Shown: positions 13,261 through 21,607, counted from the first letter of the stretch. The stretch is DNA of 37,241 bases from Pseudopelagicola sp. (GCA_026195905.1 JAPHRE010000002.1:1-37241); one strand, 5' to 3'. Notes: generated by a model not told the origin, from the letters alone. Numbers and translations: made by a program.

Positions 13261-13581
13261 ATGTCGCACTGGGGAGGTGAAATCAGAAAGGTGCATGGCT
13301 TCCGGGTCTTTGTCGATGACAGGCAGGGGCATTTGGCGGTCGAGCATAACGGCGCGATCACCTGGGATGACCTTCAGGCGATCAAGAATGACATCTGGGG
13401 TGCCGAAGCTCGTGCCATCGAAGTCTACCCAAAGCAGAGCCAACTCGTGAACAGTGCCCAGATGCGGCACCTTTGGCGGCTGGGGGAAGCAGACTTTGCG
13501 CCAGACCTCCTCGGGGATGAGCCTCAGTATGACAGCCTGCAGGCGCGCTATGCCGCCTGCTGGGGCGAGGCACGACGGTGA
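13261..13581 (+). CDS. Hypothetical packaging-region protein
   Basis: 106 residues. It has a compact conserved look: ITWDDLQAIKNDIWGAEARAIEVYPKQSQLVNSAQMRHLWRLG, a pattern I associate with a small conserved phage family without known function. No membrane segment or catalytic motif is visible. It lies between small and large terminase genes and starts 1 bp after the preceding stop. Confidence 0.65.
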   Translation: MSHWGGEIRKVHGFRVFVDDRQGHLAVEHNGAITWDDLQAIKNDIWGAEARAIEVYPKQSQLVNSAQMRHLWRLGEADFAPDLLGDEPQYDSLQARYAACWGEARR

Positions 13582-13775
13582 TGGCTACACCTGCACAGAT
13601 CGCCAATGACCTTGATGCCCAGGCTGAACGCCTGAAGCATTCTCACGATAAGATACTCGCAACATCTCTGATGCGCGGGGCCCAGTGTATCCGGGAACTT
13701 CTGGCAGAGAACCAAGTGCTGGCTGAGAACACCACGGTTACTGCGATCGTGACCATGCCGGAGCGTGAGGCATGA
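13581..13775 (+). CDS. Small helical hypothetical protein
   Basis: 64 residues from ATG 13581; a GTG at 13578 is an alternative that adds one residue. The predicted structure is a helix pair (AQIANDLDAQAERLKHSHDKILATSLMRGAQCIRELLAENQVLAEN). It overlaps both neighbours, which supports translation. No function assigned. Confidence 0.55.
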   Translation: MATPAQIANDLDAQAERLKHSHDKILATSLMRGAQCIRELLAENQVLAENTTVTAIVTMPEREA

Positions 13776-14035
13776 CGCTGCTTTGGACAACAGTGAAGGG
13801 TGCCGCTTGGGAAAAGCATCACCTCTCCACATGGTGGGGCGAGATGCTTGTATATGAGGACCATTGGACATGTTTCGCGAATGTGCGCAGCCAATCCGGC
13901 AGCTTTGATCGCAATATCAAAATATCCAACATCCAAGAGGGTATTCGGCGGTGTGAGGATTTCTACTACCGATACCACGCGCATTTTACCGGGGCACCGC
14001 ATCCTGATGTGCAGCGGATTCTGGGGGCGGCATGA
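13772..14035 (+). CDS. Small hypothetical protein before terminase
   Basis: 87 residues, rich in aromatic residues and His (LLWTTVKGAAWEKHHLSTWWGEMLVYEDHWTCF). It overlaps the previous gene and the terminase gene by 4 bp each. Not recognised; the composition suggests a small folded domain of alpha/beta type, not a membrane protein. Confidence 0.5.
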   Translation: MTLLWTTVKGAAWEKHHLSTWWGEMLVYEDHWTCFANVRSQSGSFDRNIKISNIQEGIRRCEDFYYRYHAHFTGAPHPDVQRILGAA

Positions 14036-15627
14036 CACAAACCCTCTCCGAAACCGAATGGCGCGAGATCCGCGACGAGAGCCGCCAGAACCTGCCTGAT
14101 GCGCTGGCCGACAGGGATGACCTGCCAGCGGTCCTCCTGAGCTACCAGGCCGAGCTTCTGCAGACCACAGCGATTTACCAGCTCGTGGTGTGTGAGAAGT
14201 CCCGCCGGATTGGGATGACCTGGGCAGTGGCGGCAGATGCTGTTTTGTCGGCGGGTCTCAAACGCTCGGCCGGGGGCATGGACGTGCTCTATATTGGTTA
14301 CAATCTCGACATGGCGCGCGAGTTCATCGACACCTGTGCGATGTGGGCCAAGGCCTTCATCCCCGCCGCCTCGAGCGTTGAGGAGTTCCTGTTCAAGGAC
14401 CAGGATGAAGGCGGCGAGGAAAAGGACATCAACGCCTTCCGAATCCGGTTCGCCTCCGGCTTCGAGATCGTTGCGCTCACCTCCAAGCCGCGTAGCTTGC
14501 GCGGCCGGCAGGGCTACGTGATCTTTGATGAGGCGGCGTTCCATGACGAACTGGGCGAGCTCCTGAAGGCGGCGATGGCGCTCCTTATGTGGGGTGGCAA
14601 GGTTCTGGTGATCTCGACCCATGATGGCGTCGATAACCCATTCAACGAATTGATCCAGGACGTGCGCGGCGGCAAGCGTGCCGGCAAGGTCGTTAAAGTG
14701 ACCTTTAACGAGGCCGTTGAAGCCGGTCTCTACGAGCGGATCGCGCTGGTCACGGGCAAGCCCGACACGGTTGAGGCCAAACAGGATTGGGTGGATTCGA
14801 TCCTCGCCTTTTACGGTGATGATGCCGACGAGGAACTTCACTGTATTCCGAAGGCCGGGTCGGGCCGGTACCTGACCGGCGCGGCGATCGAGGCTTGTAT
14901 GCACGACGAGCACAAGGTGGTGCGCCTCACCTGTCCTGACGGCTTTGAGCTGCGCCCTATGCAGGAGCGCAAGACATTCGTCGATGATTGGCTTGAAGAG
15001 TTTGTCGAGCCTGAACTGAAGCGGCTCAACCCCAAGCTCCTGACCGGTCTGGGCGAGGACTTTGGCCGCAATATCGACCTTTCGGTTTTGGCGGTAGGGC
15101 AGGAGGAAAGCGACCTCTCGATCACAGTGCCGCTCATGGTCGAGATGGCAAACACGCCGATCAAGCAGCAAAAGCAGGTGGTGCGCTACATCGTCGAGCG
15201 CATCGATCGTTTCCTCGGGGCCAAGTTTGATGCCACCGGCAACGGCCTTGCCTTGGCGGAATGGGCGCAGGACGAGTTCGGCTATGACTATGTCGAGGCG
15301 GTAAAACTCTCGCAGTCCTGGTATCTCGAGAACGCCCCGCTCCTGAAGCAGCACGTGGATGACCAGACCGTCGCGCTGCCGCGGGACAGCGATATCAAAA
15401 GCGACCTGCGCGTGGTGCGCTTGGTGCGCGGTATCCCGTCGATACCCGACAGTCGCAAGGAAGGCCGGCACGGCGATGGCGCGGTGGCGCTGATGATGCT
15501 GATCGCCGCGATGAAGAGCGAATATCAATCATTCGGATATCGCCCCGTCCCGAAAGGCGGGGGCGAAGGCGTTGAGCGTCAGATCCGCACCACCGGCGGG
15601 TTCAATGCGCAGAAAGGACTGTTCTGA
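14032..15627 (+). CDS. Large terminase subunit (Mu gp28-like)
   Basis: 531 residues. ATPase motor: Walker A-like CEKSRRIGMTW (54-64) and Walker B VIFDEAAF (about 163-170). Nuclease domain of RNase H fold: acidic residues in GEDFGRNIDLSVLAVG (about 342-356), in KFDATGNGLALAEW (about 400) and in GDGAVALMML (about 481). It packages phage DNA into proheads by a headful mechanism starting from the left end, taking host DNA at the right in Mu. It overlaps the portal gene by 1 bp. Confidence 0.95.
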   Translation: MTQTLSETEWREIRDESRQNLPDALADRDDLPAVLLSYQAELLQTTAIYQLVVCEKSRRIGMTWAVAADAVLSAGLKRSAGGMDVLYIGYNLDMAREFIDTCAMWAKAFIPAASSVEEFLFKDQDEGGEEKDINAFRIRFASGFEIVALTSKPRSLRGRQGYVIFDEAAFHDELGELLKAAMALLMWGGKVLVISTHDGVDNPFNELIQDVRGGKRAGKVVKVTFNEAVEAGLYERIALVTGKPDTVEAKQDWVDSILAFYGDDADEELHCIPKAGSGRYLTGAAIEACMHDEHKVVRLTCPDGFELRPMQERKTFVDDWLEEFVEPELKRLNPKLLTGLGEDFGRNIDLSVLAVGQEESDLSITVPLMVEMANTPIKQQKQVVRYIVERIDRFLGAKFDATGNGLALAEWAQDEFGYDYVEAVKLSQSWYLENAPLLKQHVDDQTVALPRDSDIKSDLRVVRLVRGIPSIPDSRKEGRHGDGAVALMMLIAAMKSEYQSFGYRPVPKGGGEGVERQIRTTGGFNAQKGLF

Positions 15628-17150
15628 TGACACAGCTTCTCGATCAATATGGCCGCCCGGTGCGCCGCGCCGAGCTGACACGCCTTCATGCAGAGCCCGG
15701 CCTGACCTCCGTGCGTCAGGCGTGGGCAGGCACGGTGGCATCGGGGCTGACGCCTCAGCGTTTGGCTTCGATCCTTCTTGCGGCTGACGAAGGCGACCTT
15801 GAAAGCTTTCTGATCCTTGCCGAGGAGATGGAAGAGCGCGATCAGCACTATTTCTCGGTGCTTGGGACGCGCAAACGCAAGATTTCCGGCATCCGTCCGA
15901 CGGTTAAGCCGGTATCCGATAGCGCGGGTGACAAGAAGATCGCCGCCGCCGTGCAAGAACACATTGTGGAGCATGACGGCTTTGCCGACCTGATCGAGGA
16001 TATGCTCGATGCGCTGGGCAAAGGTTTCTCAGTGATGGAGATCGACTGGGATCGCTCGGCGCGGGAGTGGTCGCCAGGCGAGTTTATTTATCGCACACCG
16101 CGTTTCTTCCGCTTCGATCGGGAAACCGGGCGCGAGATCCGTCTGATTGATGAAGCCGATATGCTTGATGGCGTGCCTCTCGCGCCGTTCAAGTTCATCA
16201 CGCATCGCGCTAAGCTGAAGTCGGGCCTGGCTTGCCGCTCCGGCCTGGCTCGCGTGTCGGCTTTTGCCTGGATGTGCAAGGCCTACACGGTCAAAGACTG
16301 GATGGCGTTTATTGAGACCTATGGTCTGCCACTGCGTCTAGGTCGGTATGATCCGCGAGCGACCAAGGAAGACGTGGAAAAACTCTTCCTAGCGGTTGCC
16401 AATATCGGCACCGATGCCGCAGCGGTGCTGCCCAAGTCGATGGATATCGACTTCCAAGAGACCATGCGTGGTGGCACAGGCGACAAGGTGTTCGAGAACT
16501 TCGCGCGATGGGCGGATGAACAAACATCGAAAGCGGTACTTGGTCAAACCATGACCTCGGATGATGGCTCGTCCATGGCGCAGGCGAATGTCCACGATGA
16601 GGTGCGTCATGATATCGCCGAGGCCGACGCCCGAAGTGTGATGGGGTCGCTCAATCGTGACCTGGTTAAGCCCTTTGTGGATCTGAACTACGGGGTGCAG
16701 GATCGCTATCCACGCCTGCTGCTTGAAATTACCGAAGCCGAAGACATCGACATGATCATGACCCATACGGCCGCGATGGTCGAACGTGGCATGACGGTCA
16801 AGACATCTGAGGTGCGCTCCAAGCTCGGCTATAGCGAGCCGGATGCGGATGACGAGGTGATCGGTGGTGCGCCGAAGACTGAGACCGATGAGACCGCGAA
16901 GAACCGTGCAGATGACGGCCCTGCCGACGAGCTCGACGAGATCGAAGCAGAGATGCTGGCGGAATGGCGGGATGTCTCTGAAGACCTGCTCGCTCCTCTT
17001 GAGGCCGCAATCGCCGGGGCGTCGAGCTATGAAGATGCCATGGCCGCACTGGAGGCGGCTGCGCCGGACATGCGCTCTTCAAAGCTCGTTGAAACCCTCG
17101 TTAAGGGCATGTTCATGGCGCGGGCGACAGGGGATGTGAATGATGGCTGA
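15627..17150 (+). CDS. Portal protein, DUF935 family (Mu gp29)
   Basis: 507 residues, the normal size. Family patterns include the N-terminal LLDQYGRPV, LTPQRLASILLAADEGDLESFLILAEEMEERD, the VMEIDWD and TPRFFRFD strands, and the FIETYGLPLRLGRYD segment. It forms the 12-fold channel at the head vertex through which DNA passes and to which terminase binds. The last 130 residues are acidic. It overlaps gpF by 11 bp. Confidence 0.95.
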   Translation: MTQLLDQYGRPVRRAELTRLHAEPGLTSVRQAWAGTVASGLTPQRLASILLAADEGDLESFLILAEEMEERDQHYFSVLGTRKRKISGIRPTVKPVSDSAGDKKIAAAVQEHIVEHDGFADLIEDMLDALGKGFSVMEIDWDRSAREWSPGEFIYRTPRFFRFDRETGREIRLIDEADMLDGVPLAPFKFITHRAKLKSGLACRSGLARVSAFAWMCKAYTVKDWMAFIETYGLPLRLGRYDPRATKEDVEKLFLAVANIGTDAAAVLPKSMDIDFQETMRGGTGDKVFENFARWADEQTSKAVLGQTMTSDDGSSMAQANVHDEVRHDIAEADARSVMGSLNRDLVKPFVDLNYGVQDRYPRLLLEITEAEDIDMIMTHTAAMVERGMTVKTSEVRSKLGYSEPDADDEVIGGAPKTETDETAKNRADDGPADELDEIEAEMLAEWRDVSEDLLAPLEAAIAGASSYEDAMAALEAAAPDMRSSKLVETLVKGMFMARATGDVNDG

Positions 17151-18372
17151 GACTGATCGGCCGGGTTACAGTTTCGATCCGGGCCCACCGCCCGAGGTCA
17201 GCCGGTTTCTAAAGAACAAGGGCTACATGCCTGCCTTTTCCTGGCAGGATGTGGAGCCTGAAGAACATGCTGTCGCCTTTTCGGTGGCCAAGGCGACGCA
17301 GCTCGATGTGCTAAAGGACATTCGCGAAGAACTGCAGGCGGCAATTGACGAGGGGCTGCCGTTCGCAGAGTTTCAGAAGCGCCTGCGGCCCCGTCTTGAG
17401 GCGCGTGGCTGGTGGGGTCGCAAGAAGCAGATCGATCCCCAGACCGGCAAGATCAGGGAGGTGCAGCTCGGCTCTCCTCGCCGCCTGAAGACGATCTACC
17501 GCGCCAACATCCGCACCGCGCGCGCGGCGGGGCAGTGGGAACGCATTGAGCGCACCAAGAAGGCGCTGCCCTATCTGGTCTACCTTCTTGGCCCGAGCGA
17601 GCGGCATAGGCCGCACCATGCGGCTAAGGAGGGGCTTGTTCTGCCCGTCGATGATCCGTTCTGGGATACATGGATGCCGCCGAACGGTTGGGGTTGCAAG
17701 TGTCATGTGCGCCAGATCACGCGGCGCGAGGCCGAGGAACGCGGCATCTCTGAGAGTCCCGAGACGCCGATGCGCGAGGTGTTCAATTCCCGCACTGGTG
17801 AAATCAAAAGCATCCCTTCCGGCATTGACCCCGGCTGGGAGCGCAATCCGGGCAAGCTAAGACGTGAGGCCATGGACCGGCTTTTGCATGACAAGCTCAT
17901 TGCGGCCGACCCGCAGATCGCAACTGCCGCTATGCGGGACATGGCATCAAGCTGGATGGTGCGCCGGATCGCCGAGGGCGATGCAGGCTCGGTTCCGATT
18001 GCCATACTGCCGAAGAAGATTGCGGCGCGCATTGGAGCTCATCGAGTCGTCGTGTTCAACGATCGCACCTCTCGTCATCTGTTTGAGGACAAGACAGATC
18101 GCCTGATGGATGATCTGCCTGAAATCGGCCTATTGGCGCGCGCCGAGAAGTTTGCGCTGAGGACAGATGAACACGGCCGCCGCGCACTGCATGTTCTCAT
18201 TGAAGAGTCGGCAGATCCGCATGGTCGAATTCGACATCAACGAAACCCGCTCTCTGCGATCTTCTATTTTCAGGATGACGGCCATCTCGCACTTGTTACC
18301 AAACATCGCGTGCGCGGGCCGAAATGGATGCGGCGCGCATCTCAGAAAGGCTGGCAGTTGTTGTGGGAGTAA
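17140..18372 (+). CDS. F: gpF-like head morphogenesis protein with C-terminal nuclease-like domain
   Basis: 410 residues. The first 200 match the Mu F / SPP1 gp7 family: DIREELQAAIDEGLPFAEFQKRLRP, RLKTIYRANIRTARAAGQWERI and the hallmark GWGCKCHVRQ at 183-192. Residues about 270-410 form a separate domain (VVVFNDRTSRHLFEDK...HVLIEESADPHG...WQLLWE) that I compare to the phage PBECR/colicin-type nuclease folds often fused to gp7-like proteins. Mu F itself is of similar length. Starts at ATG 17140 or 17143. A long gene-free gap follows. Confidence 0.9.
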   Translation: MMAETDRPGYSFDPGPPPEVSRFLKNKGYMPAFSWQDVEPEEHAVAFSVAKATQLDVLKDIREELQAAIDEGLPFAEFQKRLRPRLEARGWWGRKKQIDPQTGKIREVQLGSPRRLKTIYRANIRTARAAGQWERIERTKKALPYLVYLLGPSERHRPHHAAKEGLVLPVDDPFWDTWMPPNGWGCKCHVRQITRREAEERGISESPETPMREVFNSRTGEIKSIPSGIDPGWERNPGKLRREAMDRLLHDKLIAADPQIATAAMRDMASSWMVRRIAEGDAGSVPIAILPKKIAARIGAHRVVVFNDRTSRHLFEDKTDRLMDDLPEIGLLARAEKFALRTDEHGRRALHVLIEESADPHGRIRHQRNPLSAIFYFQDDGHLALVTKHRVRGPKWMRRASQKGWQLLWE

Positions 18373-18705
18373 GCATCTGGAGGGACGGCACCCCCTCGCG
18401 GCTCAAAGACCGGTTGACCGAGTATGGCTCAGATGCAGGTATCACCTAAGCCCTGCGGTCGCGAAATTCAACCGAATTCCCCCGCCATAGCCCTCCTGGT
18501 GCAACCTGCATCTGGGGAACGCTTTGAATTTCGCCGTTAAACACCCTTTAAAGGGGGTAGGAAGCGCGTTACGGTCTTTTCCGGGCCATGAGCCACGGAG
18601 CGCGGTTTCGCGCCCAGAGGCGCGCTGAGCGCCTGATCTCCCCCAAGCACTCCCTGACAACTGTCGAGGCTTACCCCTCTGTCGCGCCCTGCCATCTTCT
18701 GGGGC
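18373..18705 (+). other. 333-nt gene-free gap inside the head operon
   Basis: No gene on either strand is convincing here, although every other junction from 12407 to 21003 is under 15 bp. Short open frames present on both strands have no homologous look and no ribosome site. The gap is instead filled with inverted repeats, described in the next entry. The Mu gene order has gpG at this place; here gpG is found at 21607 instead, so a gene relocation could have left the gap. Confidence 0.7.
18428..18633 (+). ncRNA. Candidate structured RNA with interleaved (pseudoknot-order) stems
   Basis: Stem a: AGATGCAGGT (18431-18440) pairs with ACCTGCATCT (18504-18513), extendable outward by three pairs including a wobble. 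Stem b: GCGAAATTCAA (18461-18471) pairs with TTGAATTTCGC (18524-18534). The order a-b-a'-b' means the two can form a pseudoknot or are mutually exclusive. Then follow a 12-bp palindrome CCCTTTAAAGGG (18544-18555), a bulged hairpin (18580-18599), GCGCG/CGCGC (18600-18613) and GGCGC/GCGCC (18619-18633). On the minus strand the same elements would also pair. Function unknown; a trans-acting RNA, an mRNA processing site, a ribozyme or a translation control element are all possible. Confidence 0.5.
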
Positions 18706-19671
18706 ATGGTGAATGCGACTGTTATCAACTTCGAAGCGATGGCCCTCAATGTCGAGGATGGCTCTGTGCCCGATTGGGTTCAGCTCCTCCCCGCTGGGCG
18801 GTCGGTTCGCGGTGTTGATGGTCGATCTTGGACGATGGAGGATGCAAATGCGCTGATCGATAGTTTTCTCGCTCGCAACAACGACCTTCCTGTTGACCTT
18901 GAGCACGCGACCCAAATCAAGGGCGCGCAAGGTGAGCCTGCTCCGGCCGTGGGCTGGATCAAGGAACTTGAGGCCCGCGACACTGGGCTTTGGGGGCGCG
19001 TTGAATGGAACGGGGAAGGCGAGACGCTCCTGCGCCGTCGCGCCTATCGCTACCTGTCGCCCGTGTTCAAGTTCGCCAAACGCACCGGAGAGATCACGCG
19101 GATGGTTTCCGCCGGTCTCACCAACAATCCAAATCTTGACCTGGTCGCGCTGAACTCGGCCGACGATCTCACTGAGGAGACCACGATGGACCCTGCAGTC
19201 CTGGAGGCGCTTGGCCTCAACTCCACCGCCACCTCGGCCGACGCCGTGCTGGCAATTCAGAAACTGAAGGCCGCCGAGACCACTGCGCTCAACCGCGCGG
19301 AGCACCCGGACCCGAAAAAGTTCGTACCCAAAGCGGATCACGATCTCGCGCTGAACCGTATCTCTGGCTACGAGGCCGAAGCGAAAGAGCGCGAAGACGA
19401 AGCGATCAACACCGCGCTCGATGACGCGATCGAGGCGGGCAAAATCGCACCGGCCAGCCGCGACTATCATCTCGCGGCCTGCCGCGAAGAGGGCGGTCTC
19501 GATCGCTTCAAGGCGATGGTCGATGCCTCGCCCGTGATCGCCGACAAATCGGGTCTCGACCAGAAAGACCCGACCAAGAAAACCGCCACGCTGAGCGCCG
19601 ATGAAGAAGCGGTCTGCCAGCAAATGGGCATCACCGCCGAGGAGTTTCTCGCGGCCAAGAAGGAGGCCTAA
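18706..19671 (+). CDS. I: Mu gpI-like prohead protease with in-frame scaffold
   Basis: 321 residues. Residues 1-150 match the Mu I protease: EDGSVPDWVQLLPAG, DGRSWTMEDANALIDSF, LPVDLEHATQ (His68), APAVGWI, YRYLSPVF and VSAGLTNNPNL (Ser135 likely nucleophile). Residues 160-321 are helical and charged, as in scaffolds. In Mu the protease matures the head and removes the scaffold. Start ATG 18706 has only a weak ribosome site (CTGGGG), which could be relevant to control by the structured leader upstream. Confidence 0.92.
   Translation: MVNATVINFEAMALNVEDGSVPDWVQLLPAGRSVRGVDGRSWTMEDANALIDSFLARNNDLPVDLEHATQIKGAQGEPAPAVGWIKELEARDTGLWGRVEWNGEGETLLRRRAYRYLSPVFKFAKRTGEITRMVSAGLTNNPNLDLVALNSADDLTEETTMDPAVLEALGLNSTATSADAVLAIQKLKAAETTALNRAEHPDPKKFVPKADHDLALNRISGYEAEAKEREDEAINTALDDAIEAGKIAPASRDYHLAACREEGGLDRFKAMVDASPVIADKSGLDQKDPTKKTATLSADEEAVCQQMGITAEEFLAAKKEA
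19186..19671 (+). CDS. Z: Nested head scaffold (Mu gpZ-like), internal start in protease gene
   Basis: An ATG at 19186 (Met161 of the protease) is preceded by GAGGAG at 19174-19179, 6 nt away, a far better ribosome site than that of the full-length gene. The product would be 161 residues: helical, charged, with KLKAAETTALNRAE and ADEEAVCQQMGITAEEFLAAKKEA near the end. In Mu the scaffold Z is made in exactly this way from within I, so both products are expected here. Confidence 0.75.
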   Translation: MDPAVLEALGLNSTATSADAVLAIQKLKAAETTALNRAEHPDPKKFVPKADHDLALNRISGYEAEAKEREDEAINTALDDAIEAGKIAPASRDYHLAACREEGGLDRFKAMVDASPVIADKSGLDQKDPTKKTATLSADEEAVCQQMGITAEEFLAAKKEA

Positions 19672-19674
19672 GGA

Positions 19675-20589
19675 ATGGCTGTCATCACCCCTGCAATTCT
19701 CTCGGCCCTGTGGACCGGGGCCAAGAAAAACTTCAACGATGGTTACGAGGCCATGGTGGCCAAGTCCTTCTACAAGGACGTCTGCACCATCGTGAACTCC
19801 AACGATGCCAAGGAAACCTACGACTGGCTTGGTGATGCGCCCGAGATGCGCGAATGGATTGGCGATCGTGTGATCAAGGATCTGAAGGCGCATGGCTACG
19901 AGATCGCCAATGTGCAGTTCGAAGCCACGATTGGCGTCAAGGCAGTGGATATCAAGGATGACCGCCTCGGCACTTACGGCCCGCGGTTCCGCCGCCTCGG
20001 AGAATCGGCCGCGCGCAAGCCCGACCAGATGGTGATCGATCTTATCACCGGCGGGACGGCTGCGACCTGCTATGACGGGCAGTATTTCTTCGATACCGAT
20101 CACCCGGTCTATCCCAACCACGATGGCACGGGCGTTGCGACGACCCAATCCAACATCACCGCTGGTGCCGGCGCGCCCTGGTATCTCCTGGACCTCAATT
20201 CGGTCCTGCGCCCCTTCATCTTCCAGGAGCGCGAGAAGGTGAACCTGGTCGCCAAGGAAGACCCACGTCAGTCCGATCATGTCTTCATGAAGAACGAATA
20301 CCTTTATGGCGCGGATGCTCGCTGGGCGGCTGGTTACGGCTTCTGGCAGATGGCGCATATGTCGCAGGCAGCGCTCGATGGCGACGGCCTGGACGCCGCG
20401 ATCGCTGCGATGATGGGCATTGAGGGCGATGGCAACCGCAAGCTGGGCATCATGCCGACCCACCTCATGGTCGGTGCCTCAAACCGGGCCGCAGCCAACA
20501 AGACCGTCAAGGTCATGTTCGGTGAAGGTGGTGCTTCGAATTCCAACTACCAGGAAGTCGAAGTCATCGTGAACCCGTTCCTGCCATAA
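19675..20589 (+). CDS. T: Major capsid protein, Mu gpT-like
   Basis: 304 residues, close to Mu gpT (305). Family patterns: TPAILSALWTGAKKNFNDGYE at the start, STYDWLG-like ETYDWLGDAPEMREWIGDR, YFFDTDHPVYPN in the middle and MVGASNRAAANKTVKV near the end. It builds the icosahedral head shell with an HK97-type fold. It follows the scaffold stop by 3 bp with an AGGAGG-rich ribosome site (AGGAGGCCTAAGGA). Confidence 0.97.
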   Translation: MAVITPAILSALWTGAKKNFNDGYEAMVAKSFYKDVCTIVNSNDAKETYDWLGDAPEMREWIGDRVIKDLKAHGYEIANVQFEATIGVKAVDIKDDRLGTYGPRFRRLGESAARKPDQMVIDLITGGTAATCYDGQYFFDTDHPVYPNHDGTGVATTQSNITAGAGAPWYLLDLNSVLRPFIFQEREKVNLVAKEDPRQSDHVFMKNEYLYGADARWAAGYGFWQMAHMSQAALDGDGLDAAIAAMMGIEGDGNRKLGIMPTHLMVGASNRAAANKTVKVMFGEGGASNSNYQEVEVIVNPFLP

Positions 20590-20601
20590 GGAGAGACTGA
20601 C

Positions 20602-21003
20602 ATGAGCAAGGTTCTTATTGCTGCCACTCAGGCCGTTGGTTTCTTCCGCTGCGGTGTGCATTTCCCCGAAGAAGGTGTGGTCGTTGATCTGGCCAATTTC
20701 ACCGACACGCAGATTACGCGCCTGAAATCCGAGCCCAAGCTGCGGATCACCAACCCGACCGAAGAGCAACTCGCCGTGGCCAATACCGATGCGCGCAAAT
20801 CGGCCTTCACGGGCGACGAGAAGGAAGCGGTGGCCGAAGTGATCCGGGCACTAAGCCCGGAGGACTTCTCGAAGTCGGGCGAGCCCAAGGTCAAGGCGAT
20901 CGAGGTTCTGCTCGAAGATACGCCGATCTCCGCAGCTCTGCGCGACGAAGTCTTTGCCGAGATGAAGGAAGAAGGGTTCGAGGCTCCCAAGGCCTCGGAC
21001 TGA
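20602..21003 (+). CDS. Mu gp35 / HI1506-like head-region protein
   Basis: 133 residues. The N-terminus (VLIAATQAVGFFRCGVHFPEEGVVVDLANFTDTQITRLKSEPKLRI) matches the short HI1506-type family found directly after gpT in Mu-like phages. The second half is acidic and helical and may be an added domain. Role in head completion or decoration is inferred from position only. Confidence 0.75.
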   Translation: MSKVLIAATQAVGFFRCGVHFPEEGVVVDLANFTDTQITRLKSEPKLRITNPTEEQLAVANTDARKSAFTGDEKEAVAEVIRALSPEDFSKSGEPKVKAIEVLLEDTPISAALRDEVFAEMKEEGFEAPKASD

Positions 21004-21163
21004 AGAATACCTGACGCGCCCGCCGACAGGCGCGAGTAGATCGAGAGCTGTAGCGGCGGGGCGGCTCTCATTTTCCCGACGCTTCCACGTTTCCGGCGTT
21101 GGGCCCGGCCCGGTCAGATCGCTTCACCTCCCCTGACCGGGTCAAACTTCAATGAGGACGGAT
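21004..21163 (+). other. 160-nt gap between head and connector genes with three hairpins
   Basis: No gene. Perfect hairpins: CGCGCC/GGCGCG at 21015-21034; GAGAGCTG/CGGCTCTC at 21043-21069 followed by ATTTT; and CCCGGTCAG/CTGACCGGG at 21109-21117 and 21133-21141, extendable by two pairs, ending 22 bp before the gp36 start. The middle one resembles an intrinsic terminator; the last could shape the leader of the downstream transcript. Confidence 0.6.
21043..21073 (+). terminator. Possible intrinsic terminator after the head genes
   Basis: An 8-bp stem (one wobble) with an 11-nt GC-rich loop is followed by ATTTT. The T-run is short, so termination may be partial, giving different levels of head and tail messages. 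No separate tail promoter was identified after it. Confidence 0.4.
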
Positions 21164-21607
21164 ATGGCCTACGCCGCGCTTGATGACATCACAACGCTTT
21201 ACTCGGAGGATGCGCTCTATGTGGCGGATCGTGACGGGGATGGCGTTGCAGATGTGGCTGCAGTTGAGCGGGCGCTTGATATGGCGTCCGGTGAAATCGA
21301 CAGTTACCTCGGTGTGCGCCATAGCCTGCCATTGGATGAGCCGTTTGATCCGATCCTCACTCAGTTTGCTGTCGATATCGCGATCTACCGCTTGGCGCTT
21401 GCGCGTGACGTGCTCTCGGATGAACACCGCCGCCGCTATGAAGATACAATCAAGCACCTGACCAAGATCTCCGAAGGCAAGGCCGCGATCAAGCTGCCGG
21501 CCTCGAGTGATCCTGAAACCGGCGAGGCGGAGAGCACCGCCCCACGCCCGATCGTCATGGGCGGCCCTGAACGCATGTTCACCCGTGAAAAGATGCGGGA
21601 TATCTGA
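21164..21607 (+). CDS. Mu gp36-like (DUF1320) head-tail connector protein
   Basis: 147 residues from ATG 21164, chosen because GAGGA lies 5 nt upstream; an ATG at 21152 would add four residues but lacks a site. Family patterns: YAALDDITTLYSEDAL at the start, VERALDMASGEIDSYLGVRHSLPL and FAVDIAIYRLA. DUF1320 proteins join the portal to the tail. Followed by gpG with a 1-bp overlap. Confidence 0.88.
   Translation: MAYAALDDITTLYSEDALYVADRDGDGVADVAAVERALDMASGEIDSYLGVRHSLPLDEPFDPILTQFAVDIAIYRLALARDVLSDEHRRRYEDTIKHLTKISEGKAAIKLPASSDPETGEAESTAPRPIVMGGPERMFTREKMRDI

Noticed and set aside
13966-15528. A 520-codon open frame on the minus strand
   Set aside because: It is the antisense shadow of the large terminase gene, with His/Arg/Leu-rich composition typical of such shadows and no ribosome site or motif.
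18442-20463. A 673-codon open frame on the minus strand
   Set aside because: It lies opposite the protease, scaffold and capsid genes, which have clear family motifs, and runs across the structured gap. Long antisense frames are common with this codon use. Its translation shows no recognisable domain.
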